DNA of 64,000 nucleotides from contig JAHCIQ010000002.1 of the NCBI GenBank assembly GCA_026129135.1, positions 62,001 through 126,000 on the forward strand, written 5' to 3'. The stretch is from Cyanobacteria bacterium TGS_CYA1 (GTDB lineage: Bacteria > Cyanobacteriota > Vampirovibrionia > Obscuribacterales > Obscuribacteraceae). Position 1 is the stretch's first letter; the number at the start of each line of letters is the position of its first letter. The notes under the pieces are model-generated. The model did no database searches. It was not told where the DNA came from and was given only the letters and a program-made list of their open reading frames with translations. This document shows, in pieces, positions 63,601 through 64,000 of this stretch. The translations under genes and the position numbers were made by a program.

Positions 63601-64000
63601 CGGCAGGTCTTTGTCCCGGAGCGGGACCGCCAGGTTTTTGTATGTTGCCCGTGCTTGGTCTTGGAGCGCCGGGGGCACCAGATCCAGGATTAGGACTAGA
63701 TCCTTGTGGTCTTGGTGGACCACCTGGTTGCCCCGGTGCACCAGAAGAACCAGGTGCACCGGTAGTTCCTGAAGGTCTTTGCATGTTTTGAGAAGCTGTT
63801 TTAGCACCAGGAGTGGTTCCGCCACCAGGTCCGGAAATAGGTCCGGCAGGTGGTTTTGGTTGCGATGGTGCGGTGTTAGGAGCAGTACCAGGAGCAGTAC
63901 CAGGAGCAGTACCAGGAGCAGTACTACCTTCTTTGCGGACTAATCCGGCTAATTTACCCTGGCTCGCAGTTGGTCCTTGACCTTGCGGCGGAGCGCCAGC
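60683..64000 (-). CDS. Large Pro/Gly/Gln-rich single-pass membrane protein with TPR-like tail (5' end outside window)
   Basis: The frame is open to the window edge: upstream of an in-frame Met at 63784 the reading continues (QGKLAGLVRKEG, then repeated Gly-Thr-Ala-Pro), so the visible 1105 residues are partial. Layout from the visible N-side: Pro/Gly/Ser disorder, a KELDGIVGKEESLQEKKARFSNLNWDDELDAL segment, a Gln/Met/Pro/Tyr-rich stretch (MPGYPPGMQPGMQQ), acidic blocks with repeated LDDDP/DEDPF motifs, then a membrane helix (SYIVSGILVLVICGVGYFGF) and an outside tail with TPR-like helices ending in a Gly/Arg/Lys cluster. Looks like a scaffold for the neighbouring kinase, perhaps its substrate. 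No known family recognised. Confidence 0.8.
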   Translation of the reverse strand, partial: AGAPPQGQGPTASQGKLAGLVRKEGSTAPGTAPGTAPGTAPNTAPSQPKPPAGPISGPGGGTTPGAKTASQNMQRPSGTTGAPGSSGAPGQPGGPPRPQGSSPNPGSGAPGAPRPSTGNIQKPGGPAPGQRPAGAPGAPTPGSQSSTGGQKPNPAFGPGGATTRPPQAGGSPQQKPGGPTSGSAGLQAKPSSPTGSSTSTSSAPSAPSTSSAPKTPAFPSSSPATPGKELDGIVGKEESLQEKKARFSNLNWDDELDALKDDHNKPSAPVQSGAWDKNAPVPIIHEEDEDEYANVPLTALGGGSPAPAPAETPLQPAAQANNQPIEQTPPLSQSQQMQGMPGYPPGMQPGMQQMPQGQMPYYPGYQYPQMPGYPPMYPQGYPQMPYDPNMQWQGQMPPYGVQSGTGYSQVPYPGMPDPQAMAQAQAQAIAQAQAQGQVPQFPVQTPPQDHVTQDASTAGGTSSPVNPLEVDDDPFTQHITEFDSDTKPADSTSLPMSPLDKDEDPFASVAKSTSAETDLKAQEQAEQNIGALLEAKLKEDDPFKNVSAPAQEERSAEDILDSLLDARLKEENPPAKAPEPIEQVERVEPVPTTRPLKLDDDDSDLSELGALLKSKLTGSSEEEKKPEPPKSSSALGQLLGALQDDEEEEVPAPKEETGKSSLGSALNAAVDDMFTESAMKANPDVQQVGLGDFKGLKNLNASTEANTEIADAVDKWLDNVESGAAKKEGGFGAVAARLSDMMQDDEDLKPQAPPVQEEPKAFDGMGRGEKKPSHTSDALSRLLAAASMANDTPATKSSDSMNAVPSGGGSNPSSSASSIPSTPFAPEPYQNEASSQSQDKFGQDAINAKIAEMNRRLEQQSQSMSSVNLDNVQQHGGEPQAVQDSRNVVNRIMEEAYAKQQAMQQAPVSQNAPYPETSGNPTGFSREELEQINNNKLAYMAQAEAARNKGNLRNRQSSFSVNPSYIVSGILVLVICGVGYFGFTQNWFSGMFGNSGSQSKELTVAERDAKVSQEVDELVKSGQLKKAITTLQDYNDKYEGLTAELESKLDKAYIALAKNQASNGDNSQAAEILKNVPSSSKHFAEAQKLMKKFKGGRGGRRKSRK
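63879..63926. repeat. 12-bp tandem repeat, four copies, within the Pro-rich gene
   Basis: The unit GGAGCAGTACCA occurs four times head to tail (the last with one change, GTACTA). On the coding strand it encodes Gly-Thr-Ala-Pro repeats. Such a unit keeps the frame when copy number changes, so length variation among strains is expected. Confidence 0.85.

Noticed and set aside
60683..63784. Met at 63784 as the true start of the Pro-rich protein
   Set aside because: The frame stays open to base 64000 with the same composition, and no ribosome site precedes this Met; the gene is partial.
63879..63926. CRISPR-like array
   Set aside because: Units are 12 bp, contiguous, without spacers, and inside a coding frame.

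Overview
The window looks like a stretch of chromosome from an uncultured, Gram-negative-type (diderm) bacterium. A TonB-dependent receptor with a stand-alone TonB-like C-terminal protein implies an outer membrane. The abundance of TPR proteins, a CHASE2 kinase, DUF4388/degenerate-GGDEF proteins, a TPR-caspase, a phasin-like protein and the MEP-pathway enzyme Dxs fit the non-photosynthetic relatives of Cyanobacteria (Vampirovibrionia/Melainabacteria, Obscuribacterales-like). That placement is an inference from gene style, not from a marker gene. I see no rRNA, tRNA, CRISPR, insertion sequence or prophage. Genes are packed tightly, several convergent pairs overlap at their 3' ends, and GTG/TTG starts are common.

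Layout. 1-4.4 kb (minus): start of dnaX, a secreted protein of unknown function, and a CHASE2 histidine kinase/NarL-type regulator pair. 4.5-7 kb: secreted VIT-VWA protein. 7-12 kb (minus): DNA polymerase I with an eroded proofreading site and a phosphodiesterase-fold protein that has lost most catalytic residues. 12-20 kb: phasin-like protein, a large membrane protein, two TPR proteins, purA and holB. 19.8-23.5 kb (minus): secreted TPR-caspase plus an alpha/beta hydrolase without its nucleophilic serine. 23.6-24.6 kb: rubrerythrin and a Fur/PerR regulator, each preceded by the same kind of palindromic box. 24.7-26.5 kb: two secreted proteins, then a 171-nt highly foldable segment with a terminator downstream, which I read as a 6S-like non-coding RNA gene.

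27.5-31.6 kb (minus) is the most system-like part: a tightly coupled five-gene operon of an XRE regulator, two tandem paralogues of an uncharacterised family, a membrane-anchored probable beta-propeller and a CPBP intramembrane protease. A perfect 20-bp palindrome sits just upstream of the regulator's start codon. 31.7-34.9 kb: TonB-dependent receptor whose promoter carries a perfect 23-bp palindrome, divergent from a mini TonB-like protein. 34.9-41.2 kb: two DUF4388/degenerate GGDEF paralogues flank an acyltransferase pair (one catalytically dead), a newly recognised 59-residue membrane peptide, ebfC and recR.

41-52 kb: housekeeping and transport (dxs, acetyltransferase, amino acid permease, hydroxyacyl-CoA dehydrogenase, AI-2E transporter, Ca2+/cation exchanger, gatC, pyrG) and two small envelope proteins. 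52.4-59.1 kb (plus): a five-gene sugar cluster (GT20 synthase, debranching-type glucosidase, GT4, HAD sugar-phosphatase, GH63/37-type hydrolase) closed by a strong terminator. It probably makes and recycles a glucosylated osmolyte from glycogen-derived glucose. 59.1-64 kb (minus): a Ser/Thr kinase and a huge Pro/Gly/Gln-rich membrane protein whose C-terminal tails look alike. The latter runs off the window.
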